Positions 17,672 to 28,600 of a stretch of 64,000 nucleotides of DNA are shown here, in pieces. Every line of letters begins with the position of its first letter. Position 1 is the first letter of the stretch. Origin of the DNA: Natrinema caseinilyticum (lineage in GTDB: Archaea; Halobacteriota; Halobacteria; Halobacteriales; Natrialbaceae). A program made the position numbers and the translations under genes. The DNA lies in NCBI RefSeq assembly GCF_024227435.1, contig NZ_CP100447.1, positions 1-64,000 of the forward strand, given 5' to 3'. A model generated the notes under the pieces. That model ran no database searches and was not told the DNA's origin. It saw only the letters and a program-made list of their open reading frames with translations.

Positions 17672-20600
17672 CGAATGATCACCCCCGAATCAGCCTGCTC
17701 TACATCCAATTCTCTGCTCTCGACGAGACGTTCGAGGCGCTGATCGATGCCCTGTCGGTCGTCCGGGAGAACTCCGATTTGATCCACGTCGTTGGGTGTC
17801 CGGTCGCCGACAATTGCAGAGAGGCTGTCGAGTCTGGATTCGAGGACGTCGATGTCATCTTCGGTAGCGTCTGTCCGAGGTTGCACACCAGCGATGTCAT
17901 CTGCGACCGACGCCAGCGTATCTTCGTCGTCCGAGTCAAGTGCCGTGACTGCCTCGTCTACGGTTTCGTACCAGTGTCGAAGCTCACGAAGCGGCGTGAT
18001 GTAGGTCCGCTCGAAGGCGACATGCACACTCGACGGGAGTTCCGTTGCAGGAATGACCCATGGATGTTCCTCTAGCCGCTCCACGAATGCAGCGAGTCCG
18101 TGCTCCTCGACGTACGCGTTCCAAGAGCGTTGAAGTTCACTGCTACAGTCGGTGGCAGTCTCTCCAACCAGGACTTTCCACCCATCGGTCGTCCACCAGC
18201 TCCCATCGAACGCATGGAGAGCATCACGCTGTTCCGCGACCAATGACTGCGCCTTCTGATCGACCCATTCGAATTCACTGTCACCGACGACCAGTTCCGC
18301 ATCGTAGCGGTAGAGAGACTGGAGCCGTCGGTTCCAGACATCGACGACTTCGTCGAGCCATTCCTGTCCGGCGTTGGTCTGTTCAATCGCATCCCCGAGT
18401 CCGTCCCCCTGTGACCTGACGACGGTGAGCCGGTCAGAGGTTGCATCAATGCGTTCAGATAACTCTTCGACGAGGTTGTCAAGCAAGCCAGCGACGGCGT
18501 CCGAACGGATATCGGTGTCTGCGACCAATTGGACGTCCTCTTGGAGACCAGTGAGCGCCGAACGGAGCTGTGTATTCGCGTTCTGGAGGTTAATGAGTCC
18601 ATCAGCGACAGTCTCTGTAGTCTCCTTGAACCCGCCCTCTTCGAGGAGTTTCCCGATCGGCTCACGTGGAAGGAGTTTCAGTCTCGTCGTCGAGAGCTGG
18701 CTCTGATCGAGAACGACTTCGTTTGCGAGCGTGTTCCCGTCTTCGTCGACAGGAACGAGTCGGCCTTCTCGACAGAATCCCCAGATGATGGCACACAATG
18801 CAGGGCGGGCCTCATCGTAGAACGGCTTTTCGTCGGTGATCCCATCGAGGACCGTGTTCATGTTGAGGCCATCGTCCTTGTCCTTCAGCTGCCGGCCAGT
18901 GAGCGACAACACGTTTCGCTGAATGCTTTTCTTTCCTTGACTCGCGGAGGGATCCGAGGAGGGGACCTGTATTGTATGTGCCCACGCTGGGAGTGGATCT
19001 TCAGTGGAAAGCTCGGCGAGTTCCTGCAGTCGGTCGTCGGTCACCTGGAGCATCATCGGATGGAAGTCGTCTGGGTATCCGACATCGACGGCAGTTTGCA
19101 CTGCTTTCGTGAGACTTCCAATGTTCGTTCGATCTTTCACCGTGTAGGAGCCGCTCTGCATCGCGCTGACGAGTTTGCTTCTGACAGCACTAGCCCGCCG
19201 GTCGAGATCGCGTTCAACAGCAGGTGGGACGGTGTGTGTCGAAATCGCGTCCCGAAGCGCCCACCACTCGACGATGTGCTTTCGAAGGTCGTCGAGTCCG
19301 TCAGTGTCTATCTCCCAGTACAGCGTTTCTTCATCCCCATTGTCTGGCGAATGGGTTGGATGAACGCCCTGCACTGCAATGGAGACTTCTAGTCCCCCCT
19401 TGGCTTCCCTAATCGTCTCGAATCCGACGCCGTCGAGACTAAATTCGTATGCGACGGGATATTCGTCACCTGATTCACTATACGGAACGGATTCCGGGAG
19501 AGAAAGATCCTGCATAATCCGCTCCCAGAGATGCTCGTCCAATGCGTGGAGAATAGCATCCCAGTCTGGGTTCTCCTCGTTTGCCTCGGTATCGTCGTAG
19601 ATGAGGCGCTCTTCCTGTGTGGCGAACCGATATCTCGCACCAGATTCGTCCTCGGTCGGCCGGATGAATTTTTGGAGCCGCCCCAGCGATTCTTCGACTC
19701 GGTTTTGCGTACTGATCCACGACCGACCGTTGAGGTCGGACATCACGGAGACGGCGATGTTCCCCTCGTTCAGTGGAACGATATCGTGGACGTGCTGCAG
19801 CAACAAGACCGCTTTCGCCACGTCGAGGTCGAACTCTTCCAGATTGCCATCCGCGACTTCGTCTGCGATACTTCGCCCCCCTTCATGGGACTCATTCTCT
19901 CCAACCTCGTCATCGTCGGGTAGCTCTCCGATGACTCGGACGTCTTTCTCGAGGGTCTCCTCCAGCTCTGGTTTGATCAGTTCATAGAAATCGACCAACG
20001 TAACGACGTGGTCAGGTTCTCCGTCTTCAACCCAACTCTGGAGGAGATTGTGCATGAGCGCGAGAATCGCGCGAGCGGTCCCCGAAAAGATCGATTTTGC
20101 TGGATCGGGGGCTTCCTGCCTAAGATTGAACAGTATTTCGAGGAACAGCGGCGCGTGATAGGGAAGGAATGGGTAGAACTCGACGAGCTCGTCGTCGTCG
20201 ATGCTGTCGAGTGGCGGTTTCGTATTCTGCTTGATTTCGTTGTAAACCAGCGATTCGGTCGGTTTTACCGAGGCCTCGTCGAGCACCTCACGAACCCGGG
20301 CTTCCCCTTGATCGGACTTCTCGAACAGACGCCGCTTTGCGATGTCGCCAACGTGTTTACTGGGTAGCTGGTAGCGATGCGGGAAGCGGTCTTTGACGAT
20401 ACTAAAGTCGGCACCGTGAGCGGCGAATTTCGGCTGGACGTCTTCGATCTTGGCTTGTGCGGTCGCAACGAGCTGGATGTCGCCATCGCCGATATCGTCG
20501 ATATTCTCCGCGAGCGTCTGGAGTTCAGTCAGGCGCTCGAAGTCCGTCCCGATAAAGAGACTCACCTCGTCGAGAAGCAACACCAACTTCACCGGCTTCC

Positions 20601-21423
20601 CTAACTCTTCCTCCCGCTCTTCACGCAGTTGATTCAGCCGTGTCACCACTTCCTCTGGATCGATATCCGATGGTCTGAGGTCCGTGTACCCATCACGGGT
20701 TTCGTTGACCTCCTCGAAAAGTTTGGGTAGAACCACATCTGCGAGCGCACTGTAGCTCTGTATATCCTTCCAGAGATTCTCCGAATTCCAATCGTACCCA
20801 CCGCTCTCGGCAGTGACTGGTTCAAGCACCTCTTGTGCACGAGTCTGGCGGTCAGGCCATGCTTCGGTCGTCCGGAACCACTTCTCGAAATACGCGACGT
20901 CAAGCTGTGAGGAGAGTCCAGTCGAGATCTCATCGTCGACGCCGGTCAAATCGGGGTCCTGATGGGCGTGTCTGAGAACAATTTCGCTGAAACTCCGCTG
21001 CTTTTGCCCCTGGTATTTCAGGAGATTGATCGAGACAGGGATGACGTAATATTCCTCGTGGATATTCTGCCAGCGCTCACGCAGTTGGTCGACACTGGCA
21101 TCTTCCGTTACTTGCGTCAAGTCATCCCAGACCTCGCTATATTGTCCTTCGAGCCAGTCAGTATCGAGCAGTCCGTCAAGGACGGTCAGAAGATGGCTCT
21201 TTCCGCTGCCGTAATAGCCGTAGAGCCAGTAGTTCGACCCGGTACGCATATCGTCCGCCTGTCCGAGCATCCGGTCGACGAAGTCTCGAATAAAGCGTTG
21301 AGAGTCCGCAGTTACGTGGTATGACTGGATGGCCCGCTCGCGATGATCGCGTTCATCCCTGTCGATACGGACCGATTCCTCGAAATCGTCTGGAAGGTCT
21401 TCAAACCAACTCGCATCGACCAT
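17668..21423 (-). CDS. brxC: BREX BrxC/PglY P-loop ATPase, first copy
   Basis: A 1251-residue ATPase. The start is the ATG at 21423, whose A is shared with the brxA stop (TGATG); the codon upstream is TTG and is not needed. Walker A is GYYGSGKSHLLTVL (near residues 70-83) and LLLDEVSLFIGTD (near residue 285) resembles Walker B. The long C-terminal part is helical. It differs clearly from the other brxC in the window (different P-loop context, little obvious similarity elsewhere), so the pair is an old duplication with divided roles, not a recent copy. Confidence 0.88.
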   Translation of the reverse strand: MVDASWFEDLPDDFEESVRIDRDERDHRERAIQSYHVTADSQRFIRDFVDRMLGQADDMRTGSNYWLYGYYGSGKSHLLTVLDGLLDTDWLEGQYSEVWDDLTQVTEDASVDQLRERWQNIHEEYYVIPVSINLLKYQGQKQRSFSEIVLRHAHQDPDLTGVDDEISTGLSSQLDVAYFEKWFRTTEAWPDRQTRAQEVLEPVTAESGGYDWNSENLWKDIQSYSALADVVLPKLFEEVNETRDGYTDLRPSDIDPEEVVTRLNQLREEREEELGKPVKLVLLLDEVSLFIGTDFERLTELQTLAENIDDIGDGDIQLVATAQAKIEDVQPKFAAHGADFSIVKDRFPHRYQLPSKHVGDIAKRRLFEKSDQGEARVREVLDEASVKPTESLVYNEIKQNTKPPLDSIDDDELVEFYPFLPYHAPLFLEILFNLRQEAPDPAKSIFSGTARAILALMHNLLQSWVEDGEPDHVVTLVDFYELIKPELEETLEKDVRVIGELPDDDEVGENESHEGGRSIADEVADGNLEEFDLDVAKAVLLLQHVHDIVPLNEGNIAVSVMSDLNGRSWISTQNRVEESLGRLQKFIRPTEDESGARYRFATQEERLIYDDTEANEENPDWDAILHALDEHLWERIMQDLSLPESVPYSESGDEYPVAYEFSLDGVGFETIREAKGGLEVSIAVQGVHPTHSPDNGDEETLYWEIDTDGLDDLRKHIVEWWALRDAISTHTVPPAVERDLDRRASAVRSKLVSAMQSGSYTVKDRTNIGSLTKAVQTAVDVGYPDDFHPMMLQVTDDRLQELAELSTEDPLPAWAHTIQVPSSDPSASQGKKSIQRNVLSLTGRQLKDKDDGLNMNTVLDGITDEKPFYDEARPALCAIIWGFCREGRLVPVDEDGNTLANEVVLDQSQLSTTRLKLLPREPIGKLLEEGGFKETTETVADGLINLQNANTQLRSALTGLQEDVQLVADTDIRSDAVAGLLDNLVEELSERIDATSDRLTVVRSQGDGLGDAIEQTNAGQEWLDEVVDVWNRRLQSLYRYDAELVVGDSEFEWVDQKAQSLVAEQRDALHAFDGSWWTTDGWKVLVGETATDCSSELQRSWNAYVEEHGLAAFVERLEEHPWVIPATELPSSVHVAFERTYITPLRELRHWYETVDEAVTALDSDDEDTLASVADDIAGVQPRTDATEDDIDVLESRLDSLSAIVGDRTPNDVDQIGVLPDDRQGIDQRLERLVESRELDVEQADSGVIIR

Positions 21424-22262
21424 CAACTGTCACCTCTATCCTGTACCCACGAATATGTTTCTTCACTGGGGCGTAGGTCGAGGTCACCGTGAAGTTCGAG
21501 ATATTCCCAAGCGGTGGTGGTGGCAGCACGGTCGAACAGTTCTTCCCAGCGCTGCTCCGGTTGGAAGAGGTATAGCAATCCTCGAGGGGCTGTAATCCAA
21601 TCTTCATCGCCGATCTCGAACGAATAGTCCAACGCAACTAGAAGTGGTATAGTTCCTACTGACGGAGAATCCCCTTCTACTGCTTGTTGTCCCTCGAGAA
21701 CACCGATTTCACGCATTACGGATCTGATCCCTTCGCACCAACGTTCCGTCGTCGATTCTGCGTAATCGAAGCTGCTACCATCGGAATAGGTGAGGTTGCC
21801 GAGGATCGTTGAGAGAGTCTCGTTCGAGAAGTCCAGTGGGTTCGGCTCGCCTCGAGCTACACGGGCACTGTATTCGTGGACGACGTACCGAACCAAGCTA
21901 TCATCAGAAACAAGATACAGGTAGAGGATCTGTGCCTTGTCTCTAGATGTATCACACTGGTCAAACACTTGGGGGAGAACGCTCGGATTCGGGAGGGCCG
22001 TTGGTGCGTTTTTGAACCGCGATGTCAGCACCCGGTAGATTTTCTGAGAACTCCCCCGTGTGCTCCGATTCGAGAGGCGCTCGTCGAACCAGATTTCCTT
22101 CACATCGTTCCAGTTCCCCTTATCTGCGTAGAGCTGAACCAATTCCTCAGCCCGATCGACGAGGAGACCGCACATCGTGAGATCCATGTTGACTTCATCT
22201 GGCGAAAGTTGTCCAGACAAAGATGAGATAGGAGCGTCACCTCCATCGGATATGAGGGTCAT
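21423..22262 (-). CDS. brxA: BREX BrxA protein (DUF1819-like)
   Basis: A 279-residue protein. The segment IWFDERLSNRSTRGSSQKIYRVLTSRF (quoted only in parts here: WFDERLSNRST and KIYRVL, near residues 57-83) is the characteristic BrxA block. The family is small, helical and reported to bind DNA in type 1 BREX. It is the first gene of the minus-strand cluster and has a well-placed TATA box at 22288-22297, so the message probably begins at or near its ATG. The one-base overlap with brxC implies co-translation. Confidence 0.85.
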   Translation of the reverse strand: MTLISDGGDAPISSLSGQLSPDEVNMDLTMCGLLVDRAEELVQLYADKGNWNDVKEIWFDERLSNRSTRGSSQKIYRVLTSRFKNAPTALPNPSVLPQVFDQCDTSRDKAQILYLYLVSDDSLVRYVVHEYSARVARGEPNPLDFSNETLSTILGNLTYSDGSSFDYAESTTERWCEGIRSVMREIGVLEGQQAVEGDSPSVGTIPLLVALDYSFEIGDEDWITAPRGLLYLFQPEQRWEELFDRAATTTAWEYLELHGDLDLRPSEETYSWVQDRGDS

Positions 22263-22287
22263 ACGTTGGTAGACTAAACCGACCCAC

Positions 22288-22297
22288 TTTATATTTC
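22288..22297 (-). promoter_or_regulatory. TATA box of the BREX operon
   Basis: The minus strand reads GAAATATAAA here, centred about 30 bases before the brxA ATG. This is the spacing expected for a leaderless haloarchaeal transcript. It is the clearest promoter of the whole BREX cluster. Confidence 0.65.
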
Positions 22298-22456
22298 GTC
22301 TATCCCCGATATGCCACCGATGGCCCGATTATTGCCGATGCAGTGTTCAGACTAACCTATTTGGATTCGATGACGATGCCCTAAACGGTCTCCAACTGAG
22401 CGGCGAATTTGTCTGAGGAACTGGGACACACTGAGAAGGTATCATTCATCTAATTA

Positions 22457-22480
22457 CTGTTACCAAGAGTGAAGTAACAG
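22457..22480. promoter_or_regulatory. inverted repeat upstream of the addB-like gene
   Basis: CTGTTAC and GTAACAG form perfect 7-bp arms with a 10-base spacer, ending 24 bases before the ATG at 22505. The position overlaps where a core promoter should be, so an operator role is plausible. The 242-base interval between the divergent brxA and addB-like genes contains nothing else recognisable apart from the brxA TATA box. Confidence 0.45.
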
Positions 22481-22504
22481 CCTTGTCATCGTACAGGTTG
22501 TTCG

Positions 22505-25500
22505 ATGGATTCCACGCTTCTCACAGGGCCCAAACATTCACTTCTGGAAGAGCAGGCGTTCCAGAAAGCCAACACCGTTGCTGGTGATTCGCTCGGTAGT
22601 ATTCTCTACATCACGCGAAACGACGCTCGAAGAGGTCACATCGAAGATTCATGGGCAGACACACACCGTCCGCTTCGCCTCCGAGCCGAGACGCTTGACG
22701 CAGTCGTCCGTGACTGGTACGAAGCTCTCGACGGTCCAATCGCGAGACTCTCCGGGCAGGTGAACCGTCGTCTCACGGAATTCGCACTCGATCACGCGAC
22801 AAAGAGTGAGGGGAGCATTCTCGCAGGTGAACCAGCGTCTGCGGCACTTGCGGACGCGTTCAGTAGTCGCTTCTCGCTGTTCGATGACGCTGGCGTCGCG
22901 ACAGCTGAGGAACTTGCCACCGAATTCGCGGGGTCAGACCTCGACGAACGAATCGCGACGGCGACTGTCGATGCCTATCGATCCTATGGAGAGCTTCACC
23001 GCGACCACGTCGACGAATGGACCGCCACACGGGGTGAGATCTTCCAGACCGTTGCGACTGCCGACACTAATATCGCAGCCCTCTCGCCAGAACTCGACAC
23101 CGTCATACTCTCCGGCTATCACGAGTTCCGACCCGTCGAACGGGCTGTGATCGAGCGGATCGTCGATGCGTTCGATACGATTGCGATTCTCCCGCTCCAC
23201 CAGCACGGCGACGGGGGCGTCGACAGTGTCACCGTCGATGGACTGGAGTTTTACGAGGAGTTGGGATTCGAGCGGAACGTGGTTGAGCCACAGCAGGGTA
23301 CTGCTGTCGACGTCGCCACAGTCACGAATGCGATGTATCGCCACGACCCCGGAGACGTACCGACGCCAGAGACACTCAGGTGGCGGGAGTTACCGACGCC
23401 GGAACGCGAGGTTCGATTCGTCGCTCGCGAGCTCCGAGCGGAACTCGCTGATGGTCGCGATCCGGACGACCTCGCGGTCGTAATTCCAGGGACCGAGGCG
23501 TATGCGGGGTACGTCGACGATGTCTTCGAGACCTATGGCATTCCCCACGTGACGACCGCTGCCTCCCAACTGGATCGGACCTTTGCAGGGAGCGTCGTCC
23601 ACGATCTGCTTCGTCTTGCCGAGCAGGAACCACACGCTGAGGATTTGACATCGCTGCTGGCGAATCCACTCGTCGACTTCCTCTCCCGAGCGCAAGTTGA
23701 CGCTATCACGGCAGCTGCTCGACGCCGCGACACTGTCGCGCTCGATCCGTTGCTCGACGACATCGACGACGACGCGAGGAGACATATTGAAGACCTCATC
23801 TCGTCGCTCGGCACGCTCCGTACTGGTGACCTCGAAACAGCGCTCGACATTTTCCGTCGAGTGCTGGCTGACGACTTCGAGCTCGAATCTGCAGTCGAGA
23901 ACTATGCCGGCGGGACGACACAGGCGACGGAGCAGCAAGCGTACGCCGTCGTCGACGAGGTTCTCAGTTCATTTGAATCGATGCAAGCTGTTTCCAGTGA
24001 TCTCTCGCCACTGGCGTTGCTCACTCGAGCGTTCGATGGCGTTCCGATTCGTGTTCCTCAGGGTGCTGCCAGCGGTCACGTCGAGGTTCTGGGGATGCTC
24101 GACGCGCGGATGCGCTCGTTCGAGAACGTCTACGTCGTCGGGCTCACGACGGAACATTTCCCCGTCTCACCGGAACGACCGGCATTTTTCGATGAGATGA
24201 CCGATGCCCATCCTCGGTTCGACACTGGTGACGAGCGCCTTCGAGGCCGCTATCTCTTCGCAACGCTGCTGGCGAACGTCGATGAAGTCACACTCACAAC
24301 GCCAGCATCGGGCGATGATGAATCGGCAGTCGTCCGCTCACCGGTACTCGATGAACTCCAACGAGTAACCGGTATCGAACCAGTAGAGGGTCTTGACGAG
24401 CGCGTCGGCTCCCGTGAAGATCTCCAGCGTCGCCTCGCCGCTCACTCACGTCGGCGAGTTGCTGTCGATCACGCCGGCGAGCAGGGCGACCTCACACCCG
24501 AGCAGACGAAACGAACTGACCGGGGCCTCAGCTGTGCCGAGAATCGAAGCGATCCAGATCTCACATCTCACGATGGCCTTCTCGATGCTGACACTGTCGA
24601 TGCAGTGTATCCTCCCTCTGAGCGCGAACCCTACAGCGCGAGCCGAATCGAACGGTACGTCGAATGCGGATTCAAGTTCTACGCGGAGAACGTTCTCGAC
24701 ATCGAGGATCCGGACGATGTCGAAGTGACGCCGACACCTCTCGAGACCGGTAGTTACGTTCATGACGTTCTCGAACGCTTCTATGTGGAGCTTGCGGCGG
24801 AGTCGAGCGAGGAACTCGATGTCAGTGCATACGAGAGAGACGAATTGGAAGACCGTCTCCTCGATATCGCACTCGACGAACTGGCGGACGCCGACTTCGA
24901 GTACGAGGGCCTGTTCTATGAACGCTGGCTCACTGAGTTGTTCGCAGGATTGGGAGACGCAGAGACGAACCCGTACGCGGGCAGTTCGAGACCGCACGAA
25001 GCACCCGAGAAAGGGTTGCTCGCGACGTTCATCGAAGAGGAACTCATGCGAGGCGGCGATACCCGACCGCGTTGGTTCGAAGCCCCATTCGGTGACGGGT
25101 TACCTGACTCCGACACTGGACCGTTCGAGGTTGAACATCCTGATGGGTCGACCGTTTCGATCCGTGGGTACATCGACCGCGTCGACGAGGCCGGTACCGA
25201 CGAACAACCGGAATTAGCGCTGTACGACTACAAGACGGGGCGCGCACCGTATATGACCAAAACGACAGGCGGGACGAAGTTCCAGCTCCCGATTTATCTC
25301 CTCGCTGCGGAGGCCGTCTTGAGTGAGGACGATCTCGATGACGCTGCGCTGTCCGCGACGTACTACCAAGTTCGGCCGCCAAACGACGTCAAAGTCCCAC
25401 GCGGTGTGGAATCGAAGTTCGATTCACAGGCAGAGCTACGTCGATTCTTGGACGAAGTCGTGCCGGAGTGGCTCGGTCAGATCGACGACGCCATCGCGAA

Positions 25501-25693
25501 TGGCCGGTTCCATACGACGTTGTTGTCGAGTCGGGGAGCGAATTGCAGCTACTGTGACTATCGTCGCGCCTGTGACGTCCGCCACCATCGGAAGCGCGAG
25601 CGTGTCGACCACGCACGGGGAGACGAGTCAGCGTATGTTCCGTTACGCGTACAGGACGATGCGGACCTCGAGGCGGTGATGAGCGATGACTGA
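22505..25693 (+). CDS. AddB-like helicase/nuclease subunit (PD-(D/E)XK, Fe-S type)
   Basis: A 1062-residue protein with the layout of AddB/RexB-type subunits. The N-terminal part is helicase-related, but I see no intact Walker A. The C-terminal part is a RecB-type nuclease with LALYDYKTGRAPY (near residue 915) followed by KFQLPIYLLAAE. Cysteines in YVECGFKFYAENVL (near residue 720) and in CSYCDYRRAC (near residue 1018) fit the four-cysteine iron-sulfur signature of AddB and Cas4-like nucleases. It overlaps the UvrD/RecB-type gene downstream by eight bases. Such a pair would process double-strand ends, in repair or against invading DNA. It stands back-to-back with BREX. Confidence 0.82.
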   Translation: MDSTLLTGPKHSLLEEQAFQKANTVAGDSLGSILYITRNDARRGHIEDSWADTHRPLRLRAETLDAVVRDWYEALDGPIARLSGQVNRRLTEFALDHATKSEGSILAGEPASAALADAFSSRFSLFDDAGVATAEELATEFAGSDLDERIATATVDAYRSYGELHRDHVDEWTATRGEIFQTVATADTNIAALSPELDTVILSGYHEFRPVERAVIERIVDAFDTIAILPLHQHGDGGVDSVTVDGLEFYEELGFERNVVEPQQGTAVDVATVTNAMYRHDPGDVPTPETLRWRELPTPEREVRFVARELRAELADGRDPDDLAVVIPGTEAYAGYVDDVFETYGIPHVTTAASQLDRTFAGSVVHDLLRLAEQEPHAEDLTSLLANPLVDFLSRAQVDAITAAARRRDTVALDPLLDDIDDDARRHIEDLISSLGTLRTGDLETALDIFRRVLADDFELESAVENYAGGTTQATEQQAYAVVDEVLSSFESMQAVSSDLSPLALLTRAFDGVPIRVPQGAASGHVEVLGMLDARMRSFENVYVVGLTTEHFPVSPERPAFFDEMTDAHPRFDTGDERLRGRYLFATLLANVDEVTLTTPASGDDESAVVRSPVLDELQRVTGIEPVEGLDERVGSREDLQRRLAAHSRRRVAVDHAGEQGDLTPEQTKRTDRGLSCAENRSDPDLTSHDGLLDADTVDAVYPPSEREPYSASRIERYVECGFKFYAENVLDIEDPDDVEVTPTPLETGSYVHDVLERFYVELAAESSEELDVSAYERDELEDRLLDIALDELADADFEYEGLFYERWLTELFAGLGDAETNPYAGSSRPHEAPEKGLLATFIEEELMRGGDTRPRWFEAPFGDGLPDSDTGPFEVEHPDGSTVSIRGYIDRVDEAGTDEQPELALYDYKTGRAPYMTKTTGGTKFQLPIYLLAAEAVLSEDDLDDAALSATYYQVRPPNDVKVPRGVESKFDSQAELRRFLDEVVPEWLGQIDDAIANGRFHTTLLSSRGANCSYCDYRRACDVRHHRKRERVDHARGDESAYVPLRVQDDADLEAVMSDD

Positions 25694-28600
25694 TGAAGAC
25701 GATGCAATTCAGCTTACCACCGAACAGGAAGACGCGCTCGTTCAGGACCGGAACGTAGCCATCACCGCCGGCGCTGGGACCGGCAAAACGACGACACTGA
25801 CTGAGCGATACGTCACCATTCTCGAAGAGAATCCGTCACTCACCCCTGAGAACATCGTCACGATCACGTTCACGCGAAAGGCCGCGGCGGAGTTGACCGA
25901 ACGCGTCCGGACGGAAGTCTACGACCGGCTCGCTGCCGAGGATTCTCCTGATGGATACCATCGGTGGCGAGACGTTCTCGACGAACTCGAAGACGGCTAC
26001 GTCCACACGATACACGCATTCTGTACCCGACTGTTACGAGAACGTGCCGTCGAAGCGCCAGTCCCACTCGGGTTCGATGTCCTCGATGAGGACGGCGCCG
26101 CAACCCTCCAGCGAGAAGTCGTCACGGAGTTCCTCGAAGGAAATCAGAGCGACGAGGACGTCGCGCTGCTCGCCCAGCTCTGGGGACGAAGCCAACTCGT
26201 CGACGTATTGACCGGGTTGCTCGATGAGCGCCCACAGAGCGAGGCCGTCCTCGAACGCTGGCGAGATGCTGACGTCGAGGAGTACGTGGATGTCCTCTGG
26301 GAGACTGTCTGTGACCTGGAGGCCGATGACGCTCGTGAGACGCTCTACACACACGGCGTTCTGGAAACCCTGCGAGAGCTAGCTGACCGGCTCCCCGCGG
26401 GGGCCGACATTCAGGACGAGGACGGCTTGCGAGCGTATCGGACCTTCGAGGACATCGCGACGACGCTTCCGGAGTCTCCCTCGGAGAGTGATTCCCGCAG
26501 GTGCCAGCGCGCGATTCTCGACCTCCACGAGGTGTGTGAGAAGAAGAGCGGTGGACTCTACAGTAGTTCAGGCTACGTCGTTGGGTCTCGGGAGGACTGG
26601 CACGAACACGGTGACGTCTACGATGATCTGAAAGACGCTGTCGACGTGGTAATCGGGGCTGTCGAATCCCACGAGGACGCGGTCGACACGACGCCGGGCG
26701 AACTCGAGGAGAACAGTGCTCACTACGCGCTGGCACTGATGCGTGTTTTCGATGGAGTTCTGGAACGCTACGAAGCTGGGAAGGACCGTCGAGATGCGCT
26801 CGATTTCCCCGACGTGATCGAGACCACCATTTCGTTCCTCCGTGAGAATGAGGAGGTTCGTCGCCGTCTCCAGGACAAGTTCGAGGCGGTCATGGTCGAC
26901 GAGTTCCAGGACACGGACGACCGGCAGTGGGAGCTCGTGAAGCTCCTCACCGGCGTCGACGAGGAAACGGCGACGAACGTGTTCCTCGTCGGTGACGAGA
27001 AACAGAGTATCTACGCCTTCCGCGGCGCTGACGTCACCACGTTCGGCGCAGCACGGGACGAACTGCAATCTGTAAACCGCAGTCTCGGGCTGGACGAGGT
27101 TCCCGACAGCGACGTCGAGAGCCCGACCTCCCTCGAACTCTCGGGTAATTTCCGGACGCTTGAGGCCCCTCTCACGTTCTTGAACAGACTCTTTGATCAG
27201 TTGTTCCAGCCCGAAGACGACGAACATGCGCCGTTCGAAGCGCCGCCACAACCGCTCACGGCGAGACGAGACCGAGTCGAAGACATCGAGGGACTCGACG
27301 GCAGTATCGAATATCTCGTCGTCCCTGACGATGCAGAGATGGCAGCGACGCTCTTCGGGGACGACCACCCTGTCGCTGAGGGAGCGTTGGACCATACAAT
27401 CGAAGCAGAGGCACAGGCACTCGCAGCCCGACTGACGACCATCTTTGACGACCCACCGCTCGTTCAGGATACGGATACGGGTGAGCACCGTTCCGCGACT
27501 CCTGACGACGTGGCAATCTTGCTCCGTCGGCGAACACACCTCGACCGGTACCAGCGAGCCCTCGAAGAGTACGACATCCCGTATACGGTCATCGGCGGTG
27601 TCGGGTTCTACGATACGCCCGAGGTGCAGGCGCTCACGAATCTCCTACGGGTACTTGGCGATCCGACGGACGACGTCTCTCTGTACGGTGTACTCCGATC
27701 ACCCCTGTTTGGGTTTACCGACGACCGGCTCGCGCCGGCGGTCGCAAGTGCAGACTCGATCTGGACGGCCTTGGAAACGTCCGATGATCCACAGCTTACG
27801 GACGCGTTCGAGCTGCTATCGAGCTGGCGTACGCTGAGTGGGTGTGCGGAGCCGGGAGAAGAGGGCGTCCTTTCGTGGAACCGCGTCCTCACGCGCGTCA
27901 TCGACGATACCGGGTACCTGACGAGTGTCAGTGCCGACGAACGCGGCCAGCAGGCAGTCGCGAACGTCGAGAAGTTCCGTGATCAGGTCCGAACTTGGAG
28001 CGAAAACGGCGTTCACACGGCTGCTGGGTTGCTACACCGGATCGACCGGCAGGCAGAAATCGATCCACGTGAGGGTGAAGCAGATATTCCTGGCGATGCC
28101 GAGGGCGTTCGAATCATGACGATTCACTCCTCGAAAGGACTAGAGTTCCCGATCGTCACGATCCCGGATCTCGGAAGCAGTCTAAACTTCGGGCGAAGCG
28201 TCGACGACTACGGCTACGTCCGACTCGTAGAGGGTACTACAGATGCACCTCCGCTCCCTGCAGTTGGTGGTCCACATCCCAGAGACGCCTTCTCAATCGA
28301 GAAGACTGCCGTCCACGAGTACGCAGATCGGCTCTCACTGCCACAGGAACGAGCCGAGGCGAAACGCCTCCTCTACGTCGCTTGCACCAGGACTCGCGAC
28401 CATCTCCTGCTGTGTGGAACGCACGACATCGACCGCAGCGAGTCTGGACAAATCGAACTCGGCGAGCCGGCGGCATTCGACGAGGCTGACCGCTGGCGTG
28501 ACTGGCTTCAACCCCACCTCCTCGAAGATGGCGAGCTCATAGGTGAGGCTGTCCAGAACGGGGGTACTCGCAGTCAGCTTGGTGAGGCAGGCTATACCAT

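Noticed and set aside
26568-27539. 323-codon minus-strand frame opposite the AddA-like gene
   Set aside because: Antisense shadow. The helicase motifs on the plus strand decide.
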